A stretch of DNA of 13,870 nt from Methanomassiliicoccales archaeon UBA147 (GTDB lineage: Archaea > Thermoplasmatota > Thermoplasmata > SG8-5). The translations under genes were made by a program, and so were the position numbers. How positions within the stretch are numbered: the first letter of the stretch is position 1; the number at the start of each line of letters is the position of its first letter. The notes under the pieces were generated by a model, which saw only the letters and a list, made by a program, of their open reading frames with translations, did no database searches and was not told the origin of the DNA. Positions 1 through 6,100 of the stretch are shown here, one piece after another. The stretch covers positions 1-13,870 of the forward strand of contig DAJR01000031.1 of assembly GCA_002496385.1 (NCBI GenBank), given 5' to 3'.

Positions 1-80
1 TTGTTAACAGAGCAATCGTCACCATATACCATTCTCTTGCACGGAAGCGTTTCTTTCAACCTTTTATAATCCGCCATCAT
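1..80 (-). CDS. Possible N-terminal fragment of an unknown protein, cut by the window edge
   Basis: Reading leftwards from tandem ATG codons at 80 and 77, the frame stays open to base 1 and would encode MMADYKRLKETLPC and about a dozen further residues. A TATA-like stretch (TAAAATAC on the minus strand, near 112-119) lies about 25 nt before a likely transcript start near 90, which would give a short leader. There is no clear Shine-Dalgarno sequence. The plus strand is also open over 3-120 (ending TAG), so coding direction is not settled. No domain can be recognised in so few residues. If real, the gene would follow the OsmC gene on the same strand after about 50 nt. Confidence 0.3.
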   Translation of the reverse strand, partial: MMADYKRLKETLPCKRMVYGDDCSVN

Positions 81-130
81 AGTGTATTGCACGCTCGTCA
101 AATCGCGAAAGTATTTTAGAGCCCATTAAG

Positions 131-547
131 CTAATTCTCTATTATTGTTATTTCGTGGGTGATTTTCGCGACCTTCCCCACCATCGCCCCGACAGAGCAG
201 TATTTCTCGGCCGAAAGCGCCACGGCCTGCTCCAGTGCCTTGATTTTCAGGTCCTTCCCCGTGAAAACGAATTTCATGTGGATGGCGGAATACACTTTCG
301 GGTGCCCCTCGGCCCTCTCAGCCTCGATGTCAACCCAGAAATCCTCCAATGTTATTTTCTTCTTCTGCAATATCCAGACAACGTCCATGGAAGTGCAGCC
401 GGCCAGCGCCAACAGGACCAGTTCCATAGGGCTCGCGGCATCCGGGTTCCCAGTTTCCGGTTTGCTGGGGCCGATCGGCACCCACACGCCAGTTTCGGCC
501 TTTCCCTTGAATTTCATTCCTTTTTCCCATTTCAGGAGGGCTTTCAT
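131..547 (-). CDS. OsmC/YhfA-family redox protein
   Basis: The 138-residue product has the length and motif order of the OsmC-like fold, in which two conserved cysteines reduce peroxides or other thiol-reactive compounds in the cytoplasm. C51 lies in the LAGCTSMDVV motif at the start of the central helix, and C117 lies in the EKYCSVGAM motif, matching the paired redox cysteines of the family. The HPKVYSAIHMKF segment (82-93) is the usual strand before the second helix. The subgroup looks closer to YhfA-type OsmC proteins than to Ohr. The substrate cannot be read from the sequence. The start ATG at 547 has only a weak GGGA upstream, and a TATA box at 618-628 would give a leader of about 50 nt. 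The gene appears to be transcribed alone, divergently from the surface-protein gene at 732. Confidence 0.9.
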   Translation of the reverse strand: MKALLKWEKGMKFKGKAETGVWVPIGPSKPETGNPDAASPMELVLLALAGCTSMDVVWILQKKKITLEDFWVDIEAERAEGHPKVYSAIHMKFVFTGKDLKIKALEQAVALSAEKYCSVGAMVGKVAKITHEITIIEN

Positions 548-617
548 GGTTCCCGGGATTGTTCTAAGGGATTAAAGGGTTGCGGTTTGCCTTCTCCCAG
601 GTTAAATTAATTTAATG

Positions 618-628
618 AATTATATATT
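618..628 (-). promoter_or_regulatory. TATA box for the OsmC gene
   Basis: On the minus strand this reads AATATATAATT, a good archaeal box A. The expected transcript start is near 598, leaving about 50 nt before the OsmC ATG. It stands back to back with the TATA box of the divergent gene at 732. Confidence 0.45.
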
Positions 629-668
629 GTTCATTCATTTTAATTTTTCATTGAACCGACTTGAATTG

Positions 669-681
669 AATATATTTAAAT
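669..681 (+). promoter_or_regulatory. TATA box for the surface-protein gene at 732
   Basis: AATATATTTAAAT is a strong archaeal box A. Transcription would start near 700, upstream of the GGAGATGAT ribosome binding site and the ATG at 732. Confidence 0.5.
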
Positions 682-718
682 AGCCGCATCTCCATTGTAG
701 CACAATACACAAAAACAT

Positions 719-727
719 GGAGATGAT
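719..727 (+). promoter_or_regulatory. Ribosome binding site that decides the start at 732
   Basis: GGAGATGAT matches the archaeal consensus GGAGGTGAT at eight of nine positions and ends 4 nt before the ATG at 732. The in-frame ATG at 717 overlaps this site and has none of its own, so 732 is the likelier start. Confidence 0.55.
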
Positions 728-731
728 TTGG

Positions 732-1361
732 ATGAATGGTAAACGAATAATCGTGGTGTCCGCTGTGTTCTGTTTGATGGTCGCAGTTTGTGCCTCCTTA
801 GCCTTTGCCCAGCAAACAGCCACAGTATCAGGGCATGTGTTTAACGAAGATAATGAACAACCAGTGCCCGGCGCGAATATCGTGATCGAGAGCCTCGATT
901 CTTCCCAGAATTACTATGCCAATACCGACGGAAGTGGGTATTACAGCGTCAATCTCCCGGCCGGAGAATACCACGTGACTGTCAATGCCAACAATTATCA
1001 GCAATGGGAAACTAATTTTTATATGGGTCTCTCGCCTCAAAATTATGACATCCCCCTCAATCCAACAGGTGGTTATTATGACAATTATGATGATGATCCC
1101 AGTGACGGCAGCGGAGATTTCGAAGGGTTCGAGATGCCTTTCGGTGACATGGATGAGGAATTTATTACAACAATGCTCACGATTCTCGTGTCCCTGATAG
1201 TGATATTCTTCATATGCCTGGTGACAATAACCGTTGCGCTGATTATAATATCCTCGCGGCTTGGAAAGATAAGGAAGGAATTGATAGCGCTGAACGAGAG
1301 CCAGAAACCGAAGGTCCAGGGGTCGCCCGTGTACCAGCAGCAGCAGCCCCCGCCGCAGTGA
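732..1361 (+). CDS. Membrane-anchored surface protein with carboxypeptidase-regulatory-like domain
   Basis: The 209-residue product begins with a signal peptide (about 1-27, KR then a hydrophobic stretch ending AFAQQ). Residues 30-112 form a beta-sandwich domain of the carboxypeptidase regulatory-like/CnaB type, shown by the pattern VSGHVFNEDNEQPVPGANI, a TDGSGYYSVNLPAGEY motif and alternating hydrophobic strands. An acidic, Asp/Tyr/Gly-rich linker (115-144) leads to one long membrane span (about 145-174). A short basic cytoplasmic tail follows, ending in a Gln/Pro-rich stretch (196-209). The fold is placed outside the cell, with the tail inside. Such domains usually act as structural or binding modules, and no enzyme motif is visible. 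It has its own promoter and no close partner gene on the same strand. ATG 717 is an alternative start that would add five residues. Confidence 0.8.
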   Translation: MNGKRIIVVSAVFCLMVAVCASLAFAQQTATVSGHVFNEDNEQPVPGANIVIESLDSSQNYYANTDGSGYYSVNLPAGEYHVTVNANNYQQWETNFYMGLSPQNYDIPLNPTGGYYDNYDDDPSDGSGDFEGFEMPFGDMDEEFITTMLTILVSLIVIFFICLVTITVALIIISSRLGKIRKELIALNESQKPKVQGSPVYQQQQPPPQ

Positions 1362-1499
1362 ACAAGACGAAAGCCCAATCAACAATTGCAGCATGCCTCG
1401 GATGTAAGCCTGGCTAGGACTGTAACATGAAGCTAAACGGACATTCTGATATTAAATTGCAATGCGAAGGATGAAAGAAACGTATCAATGCAAGAGATT

Positions 1500-1549
1500 C
1501 CTGTCGCCAAACAGACTCTGTTAGAAAATGTAATGGTCGCTAGTTTGGC
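1500..1549. repeat. 50-nt direct repeat, copy 1
   Basis: This copy runs from CCTGTCGCCAAACAGACTC to GTCGCTAGTTTGGC and matches the copy at 1596-1645 with one mismatch (C/T at the 19th base). Its ends GCCAAAC and GTTTGGC are inverted repeats, so each unit can form a hairpin. No coding frame explains it. The preceding stretch 1362-1499 shows nothing I can annotate. Confidence 0.75.
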
Positions 1550-1554
1550 TATGC

Positions 1555-1597
1555 GGCTTAATCCTTTGTAACCCTTCGGAATCTGTCGGATTAGGCC
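1555..1597. other. Hairpin between the two 50-nt repeats
   Basis: GGCTTAATCC (1555-1564) faces GGATTAGGCC (1588-1597). As plus-strand RNA this makes ten consecutive pairs, one of them G-U, with a 23-nt loop. Its right arm overlaps the first two bases of repeat copy 2. Confidence 0.45.
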
Positions 1598-1645
1598 TGT
1601 CGCCAAACAGACTTTGTTAGAAAATGTAATGGTCGCTAGTTTGGC
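1596..1645. repeat. 50-nt direct repeat, copy 2
   Basis: This is the second copy of the 50-nt unit, starting 96 nt after the first. Its inverted ends extend to 8 bp (CGCCAAAC/GTTTGGCG). Two copies, a 50-nt unit and a structured 46-nt spacer argue against a CRISPR array and suggest a small mobile or RNA-coding repeat. Confidence 0.75.
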
Positions 1646-1653
1646 GATTCATC

Positions 1654-1690
1654 CTAGCACTCGGATTGGTGAGTGCGACTGTCGTGCTAG
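1654..1690. other. Hairpin CTAGCAC/GTGCTAG
   Basis: CTAGCAC (1654-1660) and GTGCTAG (1684-1690) are perfect inverted repeats. An overlapping alternative, CACTC/GAGTG (1658-1662 with 1671-1675), could compete with it. A T-rich run follows on the plus strand from 1698, so this could act as a plus-strand terminator for a transcript crossing the repeats. Confidence 0.4.
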
Positions 1691-1695
1691 TTGAA

Positions 1696-1743
1696 CATTT
1701 TTTATTTTCATATTTTTATTTAATTAATTGAAAATAAAAAATG
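1696..1743 (-). terminator. AT-rich 15-bp inverted repeat with T-run, probable minus-strand terminator
   Basis: CATTTTTTATTTTCA (1696-1710) and its exact complement (1729-1743) flank an 18-nt AT-only loop. Read on the minus strand, the candidate structured RNA ends in CTCCCA followed by TTTTTTATTTT, the oligo-T form typical of archaeal termination. On the plus strand a second T-run (1698-1708) follows the hairpin at 1654-1690, so the element could stop transcription from both sides. The TTTATTTAATTAA loop could instead serve as a plus-strand TATA box with a start near 1745. Confidence 0.45.
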
Positions 1744-2131
1744 GGAGCACTGGGAATTTCAATATCGTCGCAACAGATTGACCTGTTGCTCTTCTTGGAG
1801 ATAATTGCAGTTTCCGGCCGGCAAGCCGGCCTCTTTGCTGCCGAGAAATGCCACTTTTTGTTTGATATTTCTCGGCGCAAGTGAACCTTGGAGCTTGTTT
1901 CCAAGCTGCCATGGTCGCTCCAAGTGATACTTTGAACCCAGATCAGCTGGTATCTGCCGCAGGGCGCCCGCCTTTCGGCGGAACTGTACCTACCTGCAAA
2001 GACCATCTACGGGTCATCGCTCCAGTTATTCATCACCGGGACTCGGACGTCTCCGTTTCCCTCAGAATACCCGTTGGTTATCATCCCTGTAACTGGAGCC
2101 AGCGAGGATACCGTGTTACCCCATACTCCCA
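1742..2131 (-). ncRNA. Candidate structured non-coding RNA of about 390 nt, family unknown
   Basis: Complementary arms are dense over the whole stretch (plus coordinates). Ends: 1742-1747 with 2126-2131. Long stem: 2019-2028 with 2090-2099 (10 bp). Hairpins: 1968-1972/1977-1981 within 1959-1963/1993-1997; 1893-1897/1902-1906 stacked on 1887-1892/1919-1924; 1840-1849/1867-1876 extended by 1835-1838/1877-1880; 1816-1822/1825-1831; 1770-1776/1783-1789. GACCAT (2001-2006) can also pair with ATGGTC (1911-1916), which would make a pseudoknot. Two hairpins carry GAAA loops only if read on the minus strand, and the minus strand ends in a T-run, which sets the orientation. No TATA box lies directly upstream, so it may be processed from a transcript starting at the eL41 promoter. 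I looked for RNase P and SRP signature segments and did not find them. Confidence 0.5.
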
Positions 2132-2157
2132 CATGGTGAGAATGAATCCGGCCAGGC

Positions 2158-2265
2158 CTATGCCTTTCGCATCTTCTGCGCTCTCTTTCGGCGTCTCATC
2201 TTCTTCTTTCGCCATTTCCAGCGCTGCTGCCCGCGTTTTTTCCAGACTCTTGAGCTTCTCTTCAT
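2158..2265 (-). CDS. rpl41e: Candidate ribosomal protein eL41 (35 residues)
   Basis: The frame encodes 35 residues, 20 of them Lys or Arg. The core KWRKKKMRRRKRAQKMR (about residues 17-33) closely resembles the KWRKKRMRRLKRKRRKMR core of eukaryotic eL41, the tiny helical protein at the ribosomal subunit interface. GAGG (plus 2272-2275) sits 6 nt before the ATG at 2265, and a TATA-like box at 2296-2307 places a transcript start near 2276-2280. The N-terminal ten residues (MKRSSRVWKK) exceed the usual 25-residue length. A different minus-strand frame across the same bases is also open and gives an acidic peptide (for example MAKEEDETPK), but it has no start with a ribosome binding site. The short length limits certainty. 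The candidate structured RNA follows 26 nt downstream on the same strand. Confidence 0.6.
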   Translation of the reverse strand: MKRSSRVWKKRGQQRWKWRKKKMRRRKRAQKMRKA

Positions 2266-2295
2266 GATTTTCCTCGCAGAGGGGGGTGAATGGTT

Positions 2296-2307
2296 GAATT
2301 ATTAAAA
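2296..2307 (-). promoter_or_regulatory. TATA-like box for the eL41 candidate and downstream RNA
   Basis: The minus strand reads TTTTAATAATTC. The expected transcript start, about 25 nt on, falls just before the GAGG ribosome binding site. It lies back to back with the ABC transporter promoter at 2343-2353. Confidence 0.45.
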
Positions 2308-2320
2308 CGTTTCCGATAGT

Positions 2321-2341
2321 TTGGATGGGAGTTCCCTCCAA
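2321..2341. promoter_or_regulatory. Palindrome beside the ABC promoter, candidate operator
   Basis: TTGGATGGGA (2321-2330) and TCCCTCCAA (2333-2341) are inverted repeats with one extra T in the left arm and a GT centre. The element abuts the TATA box at 2343, over the expected BRE position. A regulator bound here could control the exporter operon, and perhaps the divergent eL41 transcript. Confidence 0.35.
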
Positions 2342-2342
2342 A

Positions 2343-2353
2343 TTTTTATATAT
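2343..2353 (+). promoter_or_regulatory. TATA box of the ABC exporter operon
   Basis: TTTTTATATAT places transcription near 2375, only a few bases before the ATG at 2381. The mRNA would be nearly leaderless. This excludes the in-frame upstream start at 2321, which precedes the TATA box. Confidence 0.55.
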
Positions 2354-2380
2354 CCGGTAGGGGATGAATCGGGGAAACCC

Positions 2381-3133
2381 ATGGTAATCGCCGTTGAGTT
2401 GAAGAATCTCTCCAAGCAATACAAGAATGTTGACGCTCTCGTCGACCTTTCATTGGACATCCGCCAGGGCGAGATTTTCGGAATCATCGGGCCCAATGGG
2501 GCAGGCAAATCAACCACCCTCAAGATAGTCACCACGCTTCTCACCGCCACCTCGGGCTCGGCCAAGATATTCGGGGTCGATGTGAGTGACAAGGATGCGG
2601 TCAGGCGGCTGATAAGCTATCTCCCGGAGGAGGCAGGCGCCTACAAGCAGCTCACCGGCAGGGAATACCTCGAGTTCATGGCCGGCCTGCTGGATACCTC
2701 GGAGGGAGAAACGCCCCAGGAAATCGTGGACCGCGGGATTTCCCTCGCTGGCCTCGGCCAAAGAATTGACGACAGGACAAAGGAGTACAGCAAGGGGATG
2801 AGAAGGAAACTGCTGATTGCGCGCGCCCTCATGAACAGGCCGAAATTGGCCGTACTGGATGAGCCCGCAAGCGGCCTCGATGTGAAACATGCCTTCTATG
2901 TGAGGGGCATCATCAAGGACTATGTCCGGAACATGGGCATCACCGTGCTGTTGTCAAGCCATAACATGCTGGAAGTGGAATACCTCTGCGACCGCGTTTG
3001 CCTCCTGGATGAGGGCCGACTTCTCGATTTGGGCACTCCCGGAGAGCTCACAAGTAAGTATTCCGCCCATAACCTGGAAGAGGTTTTCGTCAAGGCAACC
3101 GGTTCGATGCAGACCCCAGAGGGTGGTGTGTGA
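2381..3133 (+). CDS. ABC transporter ATP-binding protein (ABC-2/NatA type)
   Basis: The 250-residue protein is a complete ABC ATPase that would power export by the permease encoded next. Visible motifs are Walker A GPNGAGKST (37-45), the signature loop YSKGMRRKL (136-144, a degenerate LSGGQ), Walker B KLAVLDEP with D160 and E161, the D-loop SGLD (164-167) and the H-loop histidine H194 in LLSSH. The Q-loop position reads YLPEE (80-84), with Glu where Gln is usual, a variation seen in NatA-like ATPases of ABC-2 systems. The C-terminal NLEEVFVKATG (231-241) is typical of this branch. Start 2381 is chosen because the TATA box lies at 2343-2353. The stop overlaps the permease ATG (TGATG), so the two are translationally coupled. 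The substrate is unknown; sodium, drugs or lipids are all possible for the family. Confidence 0.95.
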   Translation: MVIAVELKNLSKQYKNVDALVDLSLDIRQGEIFGIIGPNGAGKSTTLKIVTTLLTATSGSAKIFGVDVSDKDAVRRLISYLPEEAGAYKQLTGREYLEFMAGLLDTSEGETPQEIVDRGISLAGLGQRIDDRTKEYSKGMRRKLLIARALMNRPKLAVLDEPASGLDVKHAFYVRGIIKDYVRNMGITVLLSSHNMLEVEYLCDRVCLLDEGRLLDLGTPGELTSKYSAHNLEEVFVKATGSMQTPEGGV

Positions 3134-4443
3134 TGGCCAGCCCCCTCATGAGGATAATCAAGAAGGAGGTTCTCGAGATGGTCAGGGACCCGCGGCTCCT
3201 CCTCGGAATGATAATAGTGCCAGTTCTTATCTTCCCGCTGATTGGGATGTCCATGAGCGCCTCAGTCTCGTCAGTCGAGGATTCGATGAGCCACATTGAG
3301 CTTGGCATTGTCAACCTTGACGGCGGGAACCGGTCGGACGACCTTATCAGCTTCATGGTGGCACACGGCATCACGGACTCGTACTATTCGTCGGCTGATC
3401 TGGATATGATGCTCGGCGGGATCAAATATCCCGTTGACCTGTTCATGGTCATCCAGCAGAATTTCACACAGACGATAGAGGCGAACGGAAGCGCTTTGGT
3501 GGTTCTCTACACAACTTTGGAAACCTACTCCATATCCGAAGGTCTCAAATCCGAAGGAATCTCCGCACTGGTCTATGAATACCGGGAATCTGTTCTGAAC
3601 GAGAGGATAGCCCAATCATACACCGGAGTGGACATCTCCGAGGTAAAGAACCCGGTGGTCGTCAGCAGCCTTTCAGTGATAGACGGCGAGGTCGTGGCAA
3701 ACAGCCCGTCGGAAATAACAAACCAGATGATGACCCAGTCAATCATGATTCCCATGGTGCTGATGATACTTCTAATAATGGCTGCCCAGCTCGCCGCCAC
3801 CTCCGTGGCCATGGAAAAGGAGGAGAAGACGCTTGAAACCCTCCTGACCACGCCGGTTCCACGGAGCACCATCCTTTTTGGCAAGATAGCCGGAGTGGTC
3901 GTGATATCAGCAATCGCGGTGGTGGCTTATATGGTGGGATTCTCATATTACATGTCCAGTATGAATGCCATATCCTCGGACGGGTCCGGAATAGATCTGG
4001 CAGCAATAGGTCTGGCCCCTTCACCCGAAGGCATGGTCATCCTCCTCGCCACACTCTTCCTCTCGCTGGTTTCCGCGCTTTCCCTGTCGGTCCTTGTTGC
4101 CTCTTTCACTGAGGATGTCAGAAGCGCCCAATCGCTGCTGGGTGTCCTTTATGTGCCGATATTCATCCCTGCTCTCGTTCTGATGTTTGTCGATATCAGC
4201 CAACTCCCGGGAATCGCGCAGGGCGCAATCCTGGCGATACCGTTCACCTACCCAATCCTCGCAGCCAAGGCGATGTACACGGGTGAATATACCCTGGTAC
4301 TTTTTGGCATTGTTTACCAGGTCATTTTCACGGCTGTTATTATCTATGTGGCATCAAGGTTCTTTTCCTCTGAAAAGATACTTACCGCCAGGTTGAACCT
4401 CAAGAGAGGTCGTTCATTTTCCCTGCGCAAACGAAAATCCTGA
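3133..4443 (+). CDS. ABC-2 type (NatB-like) transporter permease
   Basis: The 436-residue membrane protein has the NatB/ABC-2 layout. A short cytoplasmic N terminus with an amphipathic KKEVLEMVRDPR segment precedes the first span (about 22-43). An extracellular domain of about 150 residues follows (44-195), then five spans in the C-terminal half. The family hallmark EKEEKTLETLLTTPV lies at about 228-242, on the cytosolic side after the second span. PFTYPILAAK (about 370-379) matches the conserved P-x-xYP region near the last extracellular loop. The tail is strongly basic (KRGRSFSLRKRKS). It pairs with the ATPase just upstream to form an exporter; no substrate-binding protein or regulator gene adjoins it. 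ATG 3133 is preferred over the GTG at 3130. Confidence 0.92.
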   Translation: MASPLMRIIKKEVLEMVRDPRLLLGMIIVPVLIFPLIGMSMSASVSSVEDSMSHIELGIVNLDGGNRSDDLISFMVAHGITDSYYSSADLDMMLGGIKYPVDLFMVIQQNFTQTIEANGSALVVLYTTLETYSISEGLKSEGISALVYEYRESVLNERIAQSYTGVDISEVKNPVVVSSLSVIDGEVVANSPSEITNQMMTQSIMIPMVLMILLIMAAQLAATSVAMEKEEKTLETLLTTPVPRSTILFGKIAGVVVISAIAVVAYMVGFSYYMSSMNAISSDGSGIDLAAIGLAPSPEGMVILLATLFLSLVSALSLSVLVASFTEDVRSAQSLLGVLYVPIFIPALVLMFVDISQLPGIAQGAILAIPFTYPILAAKAMYTGEYTLVLFGIVYQVIFTAVIIYVASRFFSSEKILTARLNLKRGRSFSLRKRKS

Positions 4444-4609
4444 ACATAACTTATTAATACTTTGCGCGCGTTTCATATAAGCGAAGTGAGTGAACAATCG
4501 AAGTGCGTGAATGATTTGGCAATTCCTCACCCCTGCTCTGATTTCAAGTAAGAAAGTTGATTTTCTTTCATCTGCGCGTATGAAAAATTACAAACTTTAA
4601 CCTATAAGT

Positions 4610-4620
4610 AAAATATATAT
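4610..4620 (+). promoter_or_regulatory. TATA box of the surface-protein/AAA+ cluster
   Basis: AAAATATATAT lies within the 214-nt gap 4444-4657, with a transcript start expected near 4640. The only other feature I see in this gap is a weak 17-nt imperfect tandem repeat (4483-4499 and 4500-4516, four mismatches). Confidence 0.5.
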
Positions 4621-4646
4621 GATAAGATGTTTTCCCCCGGCATAAC

Positions 4647-4653
4647 GGGAGGT
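4647..4653 (+). promoter_or_regulatory. Ribosome binding site of the gene at 4658
   Basis: GGGAGGT ends 4 nt before the ATG at 4658 and fixes that start. Confidence 0.55.
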
Positions 4654-4657
4654 ACAG

Positions 4658-6031
4658 ATGAGAGGCAAATTTGTGAGTTTGCTCATTGTGATGGTTTTGG
4701 TGTCTCTGCCAATGCAGATGGGTTCCGAAGCCCAGGCCTCGCCCACAATGAATATAACCATGGGTGGCCAACAGAAGAGCGACATTGTCGCCGGGATCAT
4801 CCATAATGTCACCATCACCCTTAGCCAAGCCACTGCGAATTTAACCCTGAAGGCGCATCTCTCATCCGGTTTCACGGTCAGTAACAGGACGAACAATTAT
4901 TCGTGGAGCTGTGTCTCCGATGTCTGGACAGACGACCTTTATGGGTATTACATAAAATCCGAGTCCGGAAGATACGGTTCGGATTACTGCTTCCACTTAG
5001 CCCTGGACTCGACTTCGACTCCTGGCACATGGCGGTTCACCATATACGCGGATGGCATAGTTCTTTCGAGCAAACAGATTCAGGTCGTAGCCCCTGTCGC
5101 CGGCATATCCATGTCCGCGCCCAGATTCTATTTCCAGGTATATCCGTACGGCACTGGATTCATCAGTTCATGGAAGTCGGACGATGTTGTCAATTCCTCC
5201 TCGTTGACCACCAAGAACATCGGAAACGTCCCGCTGAATTTCCAAATCACATATGATTCCATGAACTCCCTGTTCACAACATCGAATTCCACAGGCACGT
5301 ACAACCCTTCAGAGGAGAGAACCCATTATGTAAGTTTCCAGGCTCAATCTTGGAGCCCCAGGCAATTCACGGTGAAAGGCCTGGTTCGTGGCGAACCACA
5401 GCTTTTGATGACGCCGGACACGGTCTCCACGATCGTGGCAGCCCAGACAACTTTCGATGTCGTGGTCACGGTGGCAAGGCCCGGTTATAATATCTATCAA
5501 ATGGACGGTGTAACTGTCCAGTATAAAACATTTTACACTTCTGCGTACAGACGGACCATGACGATTGACATGTTCCTGACTGGCAACAAGAGCGTTTACC
5601 TCAGTCCGGATCTCGAAAACCTTTCATTCAACAGTTTTTTGAATCAGGGCGTGAAGAGCACTGATGACCTGCTGCTCCCCTTGCAGGATAACCTGGAGCA
5701 GCAGGTCATCGTTAACTTCACATGCTCCGTAGCCCCCCAATGGAAACAGCCTTCGATGATAGCCTATGCCCATTTCAACCTAAGGCTCGCGGATGGCGCC
5801 GGCACAGGCAGGCTCACATCCAACGTTGTCGTGTCCGCTTCGGCTGAGGCGGAAAGCGAGTTTTCCGTCACCGCGAGTGTCCTCGTGATAATAATCCTAG
5901 TCGCAGTTTTTATTGCGATTGGCATATTCCTATTCAGGGCATATAAGAAGACTGAGGAAGAAAAGCGAATGGAACTCGAAGAAAAGATCAGGCGAAAAAA
6001 GGAGAAAGCGAAAAAACAGAGGAGGGTGTAA
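4658..6031 (+). CDS. Single-pass surface protein of unknown function, first gene of the AAA+ cluster
   Basis: I do not recognise this 457-residue protein by name. A signal peptide covers about 1-28. The long exterior part (30-400) is rich in Ser, Thr and aromatic residues and in alternating strands, as in stacked Ig-like or CARDB-like beta-sandwiches. A fresh domain probably starts near 150 (SMSAPRFYFQVYPYG) and another near 248. It has three cysteines (C85, C111, C356), of which C85 and C111 could pair, and many N-x-S/T sequons. One span (about 403-427) is followed by a highly charged cytosolic tail KTEEEKRMELEEKIRRKKEK that is probably helical. The tail could contact the coiled coil of the anchored AAA+ protein encoded two genes downstream; this is inference from charge and context. 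The next gene starts after 69 nt. Confidence 0.85.
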   Translation: MRGKFVSLLIVMVLVSLPMQMGSEAQASPTMNITMGGQQKSDIVAGIIHNVTITLSQATANLTLKAHLSSGFTVSNRTNNYSWSCVSDVWTDDLYGYYIKSESGRYGSDYCFHLALDSTSTPGTWRFTIYADGIVLSSKQIQVVAPVAGISMSAPRFYFQVYPYGTGFISSWKSDDVVNSSSLTTKNIGNVPLNFQITYDSMNSLFTTSNSTGTYNPSEERTHYVSFQAQSWSPRQFTVKGLVRGEPQLLMTPDTVSTIVAAQTTFDVVVTVARPGYNIYQMDGVTVQYKTFYTSAYRRTMTIDMFLTGNKSVYLSPDLENLSFNSFLNQGVKSTDDLLLPLQDNLEQQVIVNFTCSVAPQWKQPSMIAYAHFNLRLADGAGTGRLTSNVVVSASAEAESEFSVTASVLVIIILVAVFIAIGIFLFRAYKKTEEEKRMELEEKIRRKKEKAKKQRRV

Positions 6032-6100
6032 TTTGTTCCTTTTGACAGTTCACCAACTTCAACAAGCTTCAACGGCCTCTGCCGGAGGTGGTTGCGCAGC

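Noticed and set aside
3..120. Plus-strand C-terminal fragment at the left edge
   Set aside because: It is 38 codons with no recognisable sequence. It is equally compatible with chance and competes with the minus-strand fragment.
1500..1645. CRISPR array
   Set aside because: There are only two units. Each is 50 nt with a full-length hairpin, the single spacer is itself palindromic, and there are no cas genes.
1924..1954. tRNA-like T-arm (GGTTCAAA on the minus strand)
   Set aside because: The flanking bases do not form a T-stem, and no anticodon or acceptor arm is present.
1742..2131. RNase P RNA or SRP RNA
   Set aside because: The length and closed ends fit, but the conserved core segments of either RNA were not found on either strand. 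A covariance search could overturn this.
1881..2267. 128-codon plus-strand frame in the structured region
   Set aside because: Its Ser/Pro-rich composition shows no domain, it has no ribosome binding site, and the bases are better explained by stems and the minus-strand eL41 gene.
2321..2380. Upstream ATG for the ABC ATPase
   Set aside because: The 20 extra residues would be encoded across a palindrome and TATA box, and family alignment begins at MVIAVELKNLSKQY.
2081..2419. 112-codon minus-strand frame with an acidic helix-like segment
   Set aside because: Its start lies inside the ABC gene upstream of the TATA box, no start with a ribosome binding site exists downstream, and the better supported eL41 frame uses the same bases.
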